Shown: in pieces, positions 1 through 5,377 of the stretch
How the letters are laid out: every line of letters starts with the position of its first letter
Numbering within the stretch: the stretch's first letter is position 1
DNA from: an uncultured Solirubrobacter sp.
Lineage (GTDB): Bacteria; Actinomycetota; Thermoleophilia; Solirubrobacterales; Solirubrobacteraceae
DNA length: 8,264 nucleotides
Reading direction: 5' to 3'
Assembly (NCBI GenBank): GCA_937871635.1
Contig: CALMNS010000111.1
Span: 1 to 8,264 of the forward strand
The notes under the pieces: model-generated
What the model saw: the letters and a program-made list of their open reading frames with translations, nothing else
Told to the model about the DNA's origin: nothing
The model's database searches: none
Made by a program: the position numbers and the translations under genes

Positions 1-149
1 ACGGAGAGCAGGCCGGCCGACGGGCGTTCGGAGAACGCCAGGCCGGCCACCAGGTAGCCCGCGAGGATCAGCAGCGCGGCGCCGAGGGCGAAGCCGGCGG
101 CGCGGGGGCGCTGCCGCGCCTCGGAGGCAAGCGTCTCTTCCGCGTCCAC
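1..149 (-). CDS. Hypothetical single-span membrane protein, N-terminal part only
   Basis: The 49 visible residues begin with an acidic/arginine-rich cytoplasmic-type stretch (VDAEETLASEARQRPRA). One hydrophobic helix follows at about residues 19-40 (FALGAALLILAGYLVAGLAF), then the reading runs off the window. An in-frame TAG at 194-192 limits the gene upstream, and GTG at 149-147 is the only ATG/GTG/TTG start in the open stretch after it. A -10-like hexamer (163-158) lies 8 nt before that GTG, supporting the start. The gene lies 42 nt downstream of the 72-residue small-protein gene on the same strand, so the two may be co-transcribed. I do not recognise the family. The positive-inside pattern suggests an N-in, C-out anchor. 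It could be the start of a larger membrane-anchored or multi-span protein. Confidence 0.6.
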   Translation of the reverse strand, partial: MDAEETLASEARQRPRAAGFALGAALLILAGYLVAGLAFSERPSAGLLS

Positions 150-157
150 GGGCCGAC

Positions 158-163
158 AGGGTA
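158..163 (-). promoter_or_regulatory. -10-like hexamer TACCCT before the membrane-protein gene
   Basis: TACCCT fits the TANNNT form and ends 8 nt before the GTG at 149. That spacing would start the transcript within a couple of bases of the start codon. No -35 hexamer is recognisable. Support comes mainly from the same arrangement at other starts in this window. Confidence 0.35.
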
Positions 164-191
164 GTCGGGCGGCCCCCAGCGCCGGCGTGGA

Positions 192-410
192 CTAGGCGTC
201 CTCGCGCCGGGTGCCGCCGCCGAGCGGGGTGCGGACGGCGCCCGTGCCGGTCGGCCGGCGGGCGGGCTCCGGATCGAGCTCGTTGCGCCCGGCCACCCGG
301 GAGAGCTGATGGCCCGCGAAGAGCAGGAGGTCGAGCGCCGGGGCGGCCGCCCGGATGACCCGCTCGACCCGCCGCCGGTTGGCCAGCTGCGCGGGGGTGC
401 GGTGGGCCAT
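192..410 (-). CDS. Small hypothetical protein, 72 residues
   Basis: The 72-residue protein starts MAHRTPAQLANRRRVERVIR. Residues 11-20 are arginine-rich, and residues 21-33 form a short hydrophobic stretch (AAAPALDLLLFAG) too short for a confident membrane span. The C-terminal 25 residues are rich in Pro, Gly and Arg and look disordered. There are no cysteines and no signal peptide. I recall similar short proteins in high-GC actinobacteria but cannot name a family or function. The open frame extends upstream to 827, but the ATG at 410 sits 6 nt after a good -10 hexamer (TATATT), so I place the start there. The gene diverges from the 88-residue gene at 465 across a 54-bp spacer. The basic N-terminus could bind nucleic acid or a partner protein; that is speculation. 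Confidence 0.6.
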   Translation of the reverse strand: MAHRTPAQLANRRRVERVIRAAAPALDLLLFAGHQLSRVAGRNELDPEPARRPTGTGAVRTPLGGGTRREDA

Positions 411-416
411 GACCCG

Positions 417-422
417 AATATA
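417..422 (-). promoter_or_regulatory. -10 hexamer TATATT for the 72-residue gene (leaderless)
   Basis: TATATT is one of the few AT-only stretches here and lies 6 nt before the ATG at 410. A start 7 nt after the hexamer would put the first transcribed base on the A of the ATG, giving a leaderless mRNA. There is no Shine-Dalgarno in the gap and no clear -35. Confidence 0.6.
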
Positions 423-451
423 GGGCGGCACGGTCGCGGCCGGCGCGCCGG

Positions 452-457
452 TACAAT
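452..457 (+). promoter_or_regulatory. -10 hexamer TACAAT for the 88-residue gene (leaderless)
   Basis: TACAAT matches the bacterial -10 consensus closely and lies 7 nt before ATG 465. Transcription would begin at or one base before the ATG. The hexamer overlaps an earlier in-frame ATG (456), which argues that 465, not 456, is the true start. No -35 match is visible about 17 nt upstream. Confidence 0.6.
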
Positions 458-464
458 GCCGTCC

Positions 465-731
465 ATGGACGAAGGCTTCGGTGGGTTCTTCAACGACCCC
501 GACCTGCAGCGCCAGATGGCCGAGATGTTCTCCCAGATGCAGGGGCAGCAGTCCCTGGCCTGGGCGGACAACGCGATCAAGCTGGCGGTCGACATGACCG
601 TGGCGGCGGTCAATCGGATCAACGTCCAGGGCACCGCCGACCAGCAGGCCCAGCAGATCCGCTCCGTGATGGCCACCGTCTTCCCCGAGGCGGTCACCCT
701 GGTGCGCGAGGCGCGCCAGGGCCTCTCCTAG
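465..731 (+). CDS. Small hypothetical protein, 88 residues, probably helical
   Basis: The 88-residue protein begins MDEGFGGFFNDPDLQRQMAE. It is rich in Gln, Met and Ala, with amphipathic helical stretches (about residues 12-30, 33-55 and 58-85), no cysteine, no signal peptide and no membrane span. The glutamine-rich segments QRQMAEMFSQMQGQQ and ADQQAQQ suggest helical packing or oligomerisation. I do not recognise a family. The frame is open back to 309, but ATG 465 follows a -10 hexamer by 7 nt and ATG 456 overlaps that hexamer, so 465 is preferred. The TAG at 729-731 directly abuts the GlgC remnant, so the 3' end could be a rearrangement breakpoint that altered the original C-terminus. It is divergent from the 72-residue gene. 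Confidence 0.6.
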   Translation: MDEGFGGFFNDPDLQRQMAEMFSQMQGQQSLAWADNAIKLAVDMTVAAVNRINVQGTADQQAQQIRSVMATVFPEAVTLVREARQGLS

Positions 732-732
732 C

Positions 733-864
733 CACGTCCACTCCTTCGCCGAGGTGGACGGCTCGATCCTGATGCCGGGGGTCGACGTCGGCCGCCGCGC
801 GGTGGTGCGCAACGCGATCCTCGACAAGAACGTGCGGGTGCAGGAGGGGGCGCGGATCGGGGAC
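733..864 (+). pseudogene. glgC: glgC remnant: C-terminal left-handed beta-helix piece of glucose-1-phosphate adenylyltransferase
   Basis: Translation from 733 gives 44 residues, HVHSFAEVDGSILMPGVDVG then RRAVVRNAILDKNVRVQEG and ARIGD. This is characteristic of the C-terminal hexapeptide-repeat (left-handed beta-helix) domain of GlgC, which makes ADP-glucose for glycogen synthesis. About 350 N-terminal residues, including the nucleotidyltransferase domain, are absent. So are the last 20-30 residues usually following the ARIG segment, and the frame then runs into unrelated sequence. The fragment begins directly after the TAG at 731 and ends directly before GlgA-like sequence in another frame. 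No start codon or promoter belongs to it, so it cannot make an active enzyme. Family assignment is by recognition of the motif pattern. A misassembled contig is the main alternative to a true genomic relic. Confidence 0.7.
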
Positions 865-865
865 G

Positions 866-1162
866 CTCGACGTGCAGTGCTGGGGCGCGGAGCGCGAGGC
901 CCCCGGCGTCCACGCCCACCGTCCGTGGGACGCGCTGGCCGGCGACGCCCCCCACCTCGCCGCGCTGCGGGCCCTCTTGATCGACCTGACCATGGCCGCC
1001 GCGGTCGAGGGCGCGGGGGCCGGCCGGGCGCGCGCGATCGCCCAGTTCGCCTGGCCGGCCATCGCGGAGCAGACCAGCGCGCTGTACCGGGAGCTCGTGG
1101 CCTCGCGTCCTCCCACCCGCCTCAGGCCTCCGCCGCCCGCGAGGCCTTCCCTCGCGCGATGA
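866..1162 (+). pseudogene. glgA: glgA remnant: two non-adjacent pieces of glycogen synthase joined in frame
   Basis: The frame from 866 reads LDVQCWGAEREAPGVHAHRP then WDALAGDAPHLAALRALLID and LTMAAAVEGA (to about 1015). It resembles the region of actinobacterial GT5/GT4-type GlgA roughly 35-85 residues from the N-terminus, where HSHTWY would normally follow. Instead it passes directly into GAGRARAIAQFAWPAIAEQT and SALYRELVA (1016-1102), typical of the extreme C-terminus of the same enzyme. About 280 residues, including most of both Rossmann domains and the active site, are missing, yet the frame is kept. No natural stop follows: the frame continues to TGA 1160-1162, overlapping the 3' end of the flippase-like gene by 41 nt on the opposite strand. 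A 96-codon reading could start at GTG 872, but an active glycosyltransferase is impossible. I rate GlgA identity as likely rather than certain. Confidence 0.6.
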
Positions 1163-2081
1163 CCTCCTTGAAGGACCGGATCCGGAAGACGAAGACCAGC
1201 GCGACGAAGCCGAGCGCGATGGAGAACGACGCGATGGCGATCTGCTGGCCGACGGAGTAGGCGGCCACCGTGGCGCCGGCCACCGTCCCGGCGAAGACCT
1301 TGACCAGCAGCGCCTGCTGCACCCCGGCGCCCCCGGGCGTGAACGGGACGATCGCCGCCACGGCGTTGACGCCGAGCACGAGCAGCACGTTGCGCACCGA
1401 GCCGCCGACGCGGAACGCCTCGAGCAGGAACCAGTAGGCCGTGAAGCGGAAGCCCCAGCCCGCGAGCTGGACGAGGAAGACCTCGCGCAGGTAGCGGCGC
1501 CGGTCGCGCAGGATGGCGAGCCCCTGCCGGACCCGGGCCCAGAACGCCTTGACGCGGACGCTCAGCACGGCGAAGAGGACGACGACGATCAGCCCCGCCA
1601 CCGTGATCAGCAGCAGGGTGAAGCGCGGGTGGGCGGCGAGGTAGGAGAGGTCGAAGGCCCCGAGCGAGGCGAAGTCGGGGGGCTTGGGGAAGGCGCCCTG
1701 GGAGAAGGCGAAGGCCAGGATGAAGACGCCCATGACCAGGTCGAAGATCCCCTCGACGAAGAAGGAGGCGCCCACGGCGGGGTAGCTCGAGCGGGGGATC
1801 GAGGTCTTGGTCAGGAAGAGCTTGATGACGTCCCCGCCGCGGGCGGGGACGACGTTGTTGAAGCCGTAGGCGGCGACGTAGGCGCCCCAGATCCGCCGCC
1901 ACAGGATCGTCTCGCGCGGGTAGGCGGCGCGGAGCACGTGAAAGTAGGCGCGCGAGCGCAGCGTCAGGTAGACGCCGAACGCGGCGAGCCCGATCAGCAG
2001 CGAGCCCCAGCCGACCCCCGCCAGGTTCGCCCCGAAGTCGCGGACTGCGTCGAGGAAGGAGCCGACCGAGGCCACGGGCAC
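1122..2081 (-). CDS. YbhN/LPG-synthase TM-like flippase-family membrane protein
   Basis: The 319-residue integral membrane protein matches the lysylphosphatidylglycerol synthase transmembrane/UPF0104 (YbhN, AglD) family. Members are proposed lipid or polyprenyl-lipid transporters, or helpers of lipid modification; the exact substrate cannot be read from sequence. Family signatures are NNVVPARGGDVIKLF at about 75-89 and FTPGGAGVQQALL at about 247-259. Hydrophobic spans lie near 22-40, 66-80, 103-127, 154-174, 200-221, 231-249, 262-283 and 285-299, with a basic tail. Length is typical for the stand-alone family, with no soluble GNAT-like domain, so it is not a full MprF. The frame is open to 2540, but GTG 2081 sits 7 nt after TAGCGT and 26 nt past the stop of the upstream SDR; GTG 2075 is the alternative. 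The 3' end overlaps the glgA relic on the other strand. Confidence 0.85.
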   Translation of the reverse strand: MPVASVGSFLDAVRDFGANLAGVGWGSLLIGLAAFGVYLTLRSRAYFHVLRAAYPRETILWRRIWGAYVAAYGFNNVVPARGGDVIKLFLTKTSIPRSSYPAVGASFFVEGIFDLVMGVFILAFAFSQGAFPKPPDFASLGAFDLSYLAAHPRFTLLLITVAGLIVVVLFAVLSVRVKAFWARVRQGLAILRDRRRYLREVFLVQLAGWGFRFTAYWFLLEAFRVGGSVRNVLLVLGVNAVAAIVPFTPGGAGVQQALLVKVFAGTVAGATVAAYSVGQQIAIASFSIALGFVALVFVFRIRSFKEVIARGKASRAAEA

Positions 2082-2088
2082 GCCGCCA

Positions 2089-2094
2089 ACGCTA
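2089..2094 (-). promoter_or_regulatory. -10-like hexamer TAGCGT before the flippase-like gene
   Basis: TAGCGT ends 7 nt before GTG 2081 and lies in the 26-nt gap after the SDR gene. The same hexamer at the same distance precedes the BrkB gene at 2906. It may give the flippase-like gene its own leaderless transcript in addition to read-through from the SDR. Confidence 0.45.
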
Positions 2095-2107
2095 GTGCCC
2101 CGCGGAC

Positions 2108-2863
2108 CTATCCCGCCTGACGCGACGGCCGGATGAGCAGCTCGGAGATCGAGCTGCGCGCGGGGCGCGAGACGGCGTAGAGGATCGCCTCGGCGATGTC
2201 GTCGGCCACCAGCACCTCGCCGTCCATCGAGTCGCGCATGGCGGCGATGCGCTCCCGCACCGCACCCGTGTTGTGCCCCTGCAGCTCCGTCTCGACGTAG
2301 CCCGGCTCGATCACCGTGACGCGGATGCCCGACTCGTGGGTCTCCTGGCGCAGGGCCTCGGAGAACGCGTTGACGCCGAACTTGGTCAGGTTGTAGACGC
2401 CCGACCCCGCCCGGGCGAAGCGGCCGGCCACCGAGGAGAGGTTGACCACGTGGCCCGCGCCCGCGGCGCGCATGATCGGCAGGGCCGCGTGCGTGCAGTA
2501 CAGGAGGCCGAGCACGTTGACCTCGACCATCTGGCGCCACTGGCCGGTGTCGGCGTCCTCGATCGGGCCGAGGAGCATCACGCCCGCGTTGTTGACGAGG
2601 ACGTCGAGGCCGCCGAGCTGCTCGTGGGCGCCCGCGACGAACGCGTTGGCGCTCGCCTCGTCGGCGACGTCGAGCTCCAGCGCGAGGGCGGTGCCGCCCT
2701 CGCCCTCGATGCGCTCGGCCAGGGCCTCGACGCGGTCGGTGCGGCGAGCGCCGAGGGCGACCTTCGCGCCCGCCTTGGCGAGGGCGAGCGCCGTGGCCTC
2801 CCCGATGCCGGAGGACGCGCCGGTGACGGCCGCGACGCGGCCGGAGAGATCAGATTCGAGCAT
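2108..2863 (-). CDS. Classical short-chain dehydrogenase/reductase (SDR)
   Basis: The 251-residue length is normal for a classical cytosolic SDR. Diagnostic motifs are all present: the cofactor loop TGASSGIG at 14-21, acidic LDVAD at 64-68, NNAG at 91-94, a serine pair at 143-144 (NLSSVAG), and the catalytic YNLTK with Tyr157 and Lys161. PG follows at 187-188. Arginines after strand 2 (GARR, 38-41) favour NADP(H) over NAD(H). It resembles the YdfG/serine-dehydrogenase-like group often annotated as SDR family oxidoreductase; the substrate cannot be predicted. The ATG at 2863 starts 42 bp from the divergent BrkB gene at 2906. The TAG stop at 2110-2108 is followed 26 nt later by the flippase-like gene, so the two may form a short operon. 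Confidence 0.9.
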   Translation of the reverse strand: MLESDLSGRVAAVTGASSGIGEATALALAKAGAKVALGARRTDRVEALAERIEGEGGTALALELDVADEASANAFVAGAHEQLGGLDVLVNNAGVMLLGPIEDADTGQWRQMVEVNVLGLLYCTHAALPIMRAAGAGHVVNLSSVAGRFARAGSGVYNLTKFGVNAFSEALRQETHESGIRVTVIEPGYVETELQGHNTGAVRERIAAMRDSMDGEVLVADDIAEAILYAVSRPARSSISELLIRPSRQAG

Positions 2864-2869
2864 GATCGG

Positions 2870-2875
2870 GCCCTA
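2870..2875 (-). promoter_or_regulatory. Weak -10-like hexamer TAGGGC before the SDR gene
   Basis: TAGGGC keeps the TA of a -10 element but lacks the final T. It ends 6 nt before ATG 2863, the same spacing as at the 410 and 6269 starts. I read it as a weak leaderless promoter, mostly by analogy. Confidence 0.25.
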
Positions 2876-2892
2876 CCCGGTCGCCCAGTCGA

Positions 2893-2898
2893 TAGCGT
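2893..2898 (+). promoter_or_regulatory. -10-like hexamer TAGCGT for the BrkB gene (leaderless, decides the start)
   Basis: TAGCGT lies 7 nt before GTG 2906. Since the transcript would start at or beside that GTG, it favours GTG 2906 over ATG 2921 as the start. It shares a 42-bp divergent spacer with the SDR promoter; the two hexamers are 17 bp apart. Confidence 0.5.
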
Positions 2899-2905
2899 CG
2901 CCGCG

Positions 2906-3838
2906 GTGGACCGGGTCTCGATGCGGCGCAGCGCCGCCACCTGGCTCGACCGCATCCAGCTCACGACGTGGCGGGCGTGCGTCGAGTTCGTCGAGGACCG
3001 CGCCCACCGCGACGCCGCCCAGATCGCGTTCTTCGCCGTCCTCTCCTTCGTGCCGCTGGCCCTGCTGCTGGTCGGGGCGTTCGGCCTGGCGTTCGACGAC
3101 GACGAGGTGCGCACGCGCGTCATCGAGACCATCTTCGAGTCCGTGCCGCTCACCCAGGAGGGCGACCGCGAGCGGATCGAGCAGGTCATGGCCGACGCGC
3201 TGAGCAACGCGGGACGACTCGGGCCGATCCCGCTGCTCCTGCTCGTCGCCGCCGCCTCGGGCGTCATGAGCGCGCTGCGCCACTCGATCAACCAGGCCTG
3301 GGACATCCACGACCGGCCGCCGCTGCTGCGCCGCAAGGCGCTCGACGTCGCGCTCATCCTCGGGGCGACGGTGATCCTGCTCCTCTCCCTGTCGGTGACC
3401 GCCACCCGGCGGGCCGCCGCGCTGCTCGACGACGAGGCGGGCGGGGGCTGGCTGGCCGCCGGGCTGCTCGACGGCCTCGTCGAGCTGCTCCCGTTCCTCT
3501 TCGTCCTCGGCGTCGTGCTCTTCCTCTACCGGATCCTGCCCATGCGGCGCCCGCGGGTGCGCGAGATCTGGCCGGGGGCGCTCGTCGCGACGCTCGGGCT
3601 CGGCGTGGTCAAGGCCGGCCTCGAGCTCTACTTCGAGGAGCTCTCGGACTTCGGCGCGCTCTACGGGCCGCTGGGGGCGTTCATGGCCCTCCTGCTCTTC
3701 GTCTACGCCGCCTCGCTGGTGGTGCTCTTCGGTGCGGAGTTCGCCTCGGAGTGGGCGCGCCTGCCCGCCGACGCCGAGGTGCGCGAGCGCGCCGCCCGCG
3801 GCCGGCGCTGGCGAGAGTGGCGGACCGCGCGGTCTTGA
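2906..3838 (+). CDS. YihY/BrkB family (UPF0761) inner-membrane protein
   Basis: The 310-residue protein has the six-helix layout of the YihY/virulence-factor-BrkB family. Hydrophobic spans lie near 40-63, 107-124, 147-166, 192-212, 222-241 and 255-279. Family hallmarks are AAQIAFFAVLSFVPL early on (38-52), SALRHSINQAWDI (122-134) and the C-terminal YGPLGAFMALLLF followed by LVVLFGAEF (253-279). It sits in the cytoplasmic membrane; the name BrkB is historical, and the molecular role of the family is not settled. The arginine-rich tail (about 292-308) is cytoplasmic by the positive-inside rule. GTG 2906 is preferred because it follows a -10 hexamer by 7 nt; ATG 2921 would shorten it by five residues. 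It diverges from the SDR gene and converges with the peroxiredoxin gene, with only 5 bp between their stop codons. Confidence 0.9.
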   Translation: MDRVSMRRSAATWLDRIQLTTWRACVEFVEDRAHRDAAQIAFFAVLSFVPLALLLVGAFGLAFDDDEVRTRVIETIFESVPLTQEGDRERIEQVMADALSNAGRLGPIPLLLLVAAASGVMSALRHSINQAWDIHDRPPLLRRKALDVALILGATVILLLSLSVTATRRAAALLDDEAGGGWLAAGLLDGLVELLPFLFVLGVVLFLYRILPMRRPRVREIWPGALVATLGLGVVKAGLELYFEELSDFGALYGPLGAFMALLLFVYAASLVVLFGAEFASEWARLPADAEVRERAARGRRWREWRTARS

Positions 3839-3851
3839 GCGGCTCAGCCGC
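3839..3851. terminator. Possible weak bidirectional hairpin between convergent genes
   Basis: The stem GCGGC and its complement GCCGC flank the loop TCA, giving 5 bp. It lies between the BrkB stop and the last codons of the peroxiredoxin gene. There is no T-run on either side, so it is at best a weak intrinsic terminator. A 14-bp palindrome follows at 3853-3866, inside the peroxiredoxin coding end. Confidence 0.2.
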
Positions 3852-4326
3852 CAGCCGGCGCCGGCTCGAGGTCCCTGAGCACGGCGAGCACCTCGTCGTC
3901 GTGGGTCTTGGGCGACGCTTTGGGGATGACGTGGACGACGGTGCCGCCGGCGTCGAGGATGAACGTCGACCGCTGGACGCCCATGGACTCCTTGCCGTAC
4001 ATCTTCTTCGTGACCCAGACCCCGAAGGCCTCGGCCACCGCGTGGTCCTCGTCGGCAAGCAGCGTGAAGTCGAGCCCCTGCTTGGCGTGGAAGCGCTTGA
4101 TCGCGTCGACGGGGTCCGGCGAGATGCCGACCACCCGGGCGCCGGCCGCTCGGTACTCGTCGCCGCGGTCGCGGATCGAGCAGGCCTGCGTGGTGCAGCC
4201 CGGCGTGTCGGCGCGCGGATAGAAGTAGACGACCGCCGTGCTGCCGGCGAGTTCGGCGAGCGAGACCGGCCGGCCGTCCTGATCCGGGAGGGTGAAGTCG
4301 GGGGCGGGCTGGTTGGGCTCGATCAT
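3844..4326 (-). CDS. bcp: Thioredoxin-dependent peroxiredoxin, BCP/PrxQ type
   Basis: The 160-residue cytosolic thiol peroxidase reduces H2O2 and organic hydroperoxides using thioredoxin-type donors. The signature TPGCTTQACSIRD (41-53) carries the peroxidatic Cys44 and, five residues on, Cys49, the resolving cysteine of the PrxQ subgroup with an intramolecular disulphide. The conserved Arg of QRSTFILD is Arg119. The opening EPNQPAPDFTLPDQDGRPVSL and YFYPRADTPGC are typical for the family, and length is standard. ATG 4326 starts 7 nt after TAGTCT (4339-4334), which argues for this start although the frame stays open upstream to 4503. The intergenic DNA to the divergent stress-type SDR is 139 bp. 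The gene ends 5 bp from the convergent BrkB stop. No OxyR-like site was recognised. Confidence 0.93.
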   Translation of the reverse strand: MIEPNQPAPDFTLPDQDGRPVSLAELAGSTAVVYFYPRADTPGCTTQACSIRDRGDEYRAAGARVVGISPDPVDAIKRFHAKQGLDFTLLADEDHAVAEAFGVWVTKKMYGKESMGVQRSTFILDAGGTVVHVIPKASPKTHDDEVLAVLRDLEPAPAGG

Positions 4327-4333
4327 GTCCGCA

Positions 4334-4339
4334 AGACTA
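4334..4339 (-). promoter_or_regulatory. -10 hexamer TAGTCT for the peroxiredoxin gene (leaderless)
   Basis: TAGTCT ends 7 nt before ATG 4326, so the mRNA would begin at or next to the start codon. The intervening bases hold no good ribosome binding site. No -35 hexamer is recognisable at 16-18 nt spacing, where the DNA is nearly all G/C. Confidence 0.5.
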
Positions 4340-4350
4340 CGTTGCTTCCC

Positions 4351-4367
4351 GCCCCGCCTCGCGGGGC
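4351..4367. repeat. Perfect inverted repeat, 7-bp stem, 3-nt loop
   Basis: GCCCCGC and GCGGGGC flank the loop CTC. It sits in the divergent intergenic region, about 25 nt upstream of the peroxiredoxin start and about 100 nt upstream of the SDR start. It could be an operator or a transcript hairpin; it overlaps the place where a peroxiredoxin -35 would lie. Such GC palindromes also arise by chance in DNA this rich in G and C. Confidence 0.3.
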
Positions 4368-4451
4368 CGTTGGCTCGCCCATCCGGTGGGTACGCGATCG
4401 TGACGCCGCCGGCGACACCCCGAGCACTCCGACGTCTCGTCCGCGAGATGA

Positions 4452-4458
4452 GAAGGGA
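4452..4458 (+). promoter_or_regulatory. Shine-Dalgarno GAAGGGA before the second SDR
   Basis: GAAGGGA ends 7 nt before ATG 4466, a normal SD spacing. This is the only clear ribosome binding site before an independently transcribed gene in the window, and it picks ATG 4466 out of a frame open back to 4292. The gene therefore has a real 5' leader, unlike its neighbours. Confidence 0.65.
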
Positions 4459-4465
4459 CGACACC

Positions 4466-5359
4466 ATGAGCCAGGACCAGCTCACCAACCAGGATCCCAC
4501 CACCCAGTTCCCGCAGCCCGAGCAGCCCGACCAGCAGCTCGAGCACCCCGGGCTCGAGTCGGAGATGGAGCTCCGTCCCGATTTCGGCGAGGAGAGCTAC
4601 CGCGGCAAGGACCGCCTGGTGGGCCGCCGCGCGATCGTCACCGGCGGCGACTCGGGCATCGGCCGGGCGGTCGCGCTGGCCTTCGCCCGCGAGGGCGCCG
4701 ACGTCCTCATCGCCCATCTCCCCGAGGAGGAGGGCGACGCGCAGGAGACGGTCCAGGTGGTCGAGGCGGCGGGCCGGCGGGCCGTCGCCCTCGCCGGCGA
4801 CCTCCGCGAGGAGGCGCACTGCCGCGCCCTGGTGGAGACCGCGGTGGACACGTTCGGCGGCCTCGACCTGCTGGTCAACAACGCGGCCTACCAGATGGCC
4901 CGCGAGGGCATCGCCGCCATCTCCGCGGAGGAGCTCGACCGGACCTTCCGGACGAACATCCTGGCCATGTTCCACACCTGCCGGGCGGCGCTCGAGCACA
5001 TGGAGCCCGGCAGCGCGATCATCAACACCGCCTCCGTGCAGGCCTACAAGCCCGACCCGATGCTGCTCGCCTACGCGGCGACGAAGGCGGCGATCGTCAA
5101 CTTCACCGCCGGGCTCGCGCAGGAGACGGTCGAGCGGGGGATCCGCGTGAACGCCGTCGCTCCCGGGCCCGTGTGGACGCCGCTCATCCCGGCCACCATG
5201 CCCCAGGAGAAGGTGGTCTCCTTCGGGGAGGAGTCCCCGACCGCCCGCGCCGGCCAGCCCGTCGAGCTGGCCCCCGCCTACGTCTTCCTCGCCAGCCAGG
5301 AGTCGAGCTACATCAACGGCGAGACGATCCGGGTCACGGGCGGCCTCCCGGTCGTCTGA
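4466..5359 (+). CDS. SDR family oxidoreductase, long general-stress type (YhdF/YghA/Gsp39-like)
   Basis: The 297-residue protein is an SDR with an extra N-terminal tail of about 50 residues that is rich in Gln and Pro and includes HPGLESEMELRPDFGEESY (27-45). This tail and the following GKDRLVGRRAIVTGGDSGIG (47-66) are typical of the YhdF/YghA/general-stress-protein-39 subgroup. The cofactor loop is TGGDSGIG (59-66). The remaining motifs are NNA at 138-140, catalytic Ser190 (NTASVQ), Tyr203 and Lys207 (YAATK), and APGPVWTPLIP at 232-242. Substrate is unknown; relatives are induced by general or osmotic stress in other bacteria. The protein ends in the usual VTGG motif (290-293). It has a proper SD and a 139-bp upstream region, suggesting its own regulated promoter, although no clear -10 was found. 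It converges with the DNA glycosylase gene 18 bp away. Confidence 0.9.
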   Translation: MSQDQLTNQDPTTQFPQPEQPDQQLEHPGLESEMELRPDFGEESYRGKDRLVGRRAIVTGGDSGIGRAVALAFAREGADVLIAHLPEEEGDAQETVQVVEAAGRRAVALAGDLREEAHCRALVETAVDTFGGLDLLVNNAAYQMAREGIAAISAEELDRTFRTNILAMFHTCRAALEHMEPGSAIINTASVQAYKPDPMLLAYAATKAAIVNFTAGLAQETVERGIRVNAVAPGPVWTPLIPATMPQEKVVSFGEESPTARAGQPVELAPAYVFLASQESSYINGETIRVTGGLPVV

Positions 5360-5377
5360 GCGGCGGGCCCCGGAGGG

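Noticed and set aside
9..48. Direct repeat CAGGCCGGCC (9-18 and 39-48) around an inverted repeat (23-28/34-39)
   Set aside because: It lies within coding sequence and is explained by Ala/Gly/Leu codons in GC-rich DNA. There are no mobile-element features nearby.
309..464. Upstream extension of the 88-residue gene
   Set aside because: It would be antisense to the 72-residue gene and is Arg/Gly/Pro-rich. The -10 hexamer at 452-457 places the start at 465.
694..1902. Open frame of about 400 codons on the - strand
   Set aside because: It is a shadow of the flippase-like gene on the same strand in another frame, with arginine/proline-rich composition and no motifs.
3853..3866. 14-bp perfect palindrome AGCCGGCGCCGGCT
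   Set aside because: It sits in the last codons of the peroxiredoxin (Glu-Pro-Ala-Pro-Ala). Composition explains it, and no T-run makes it a terminator.
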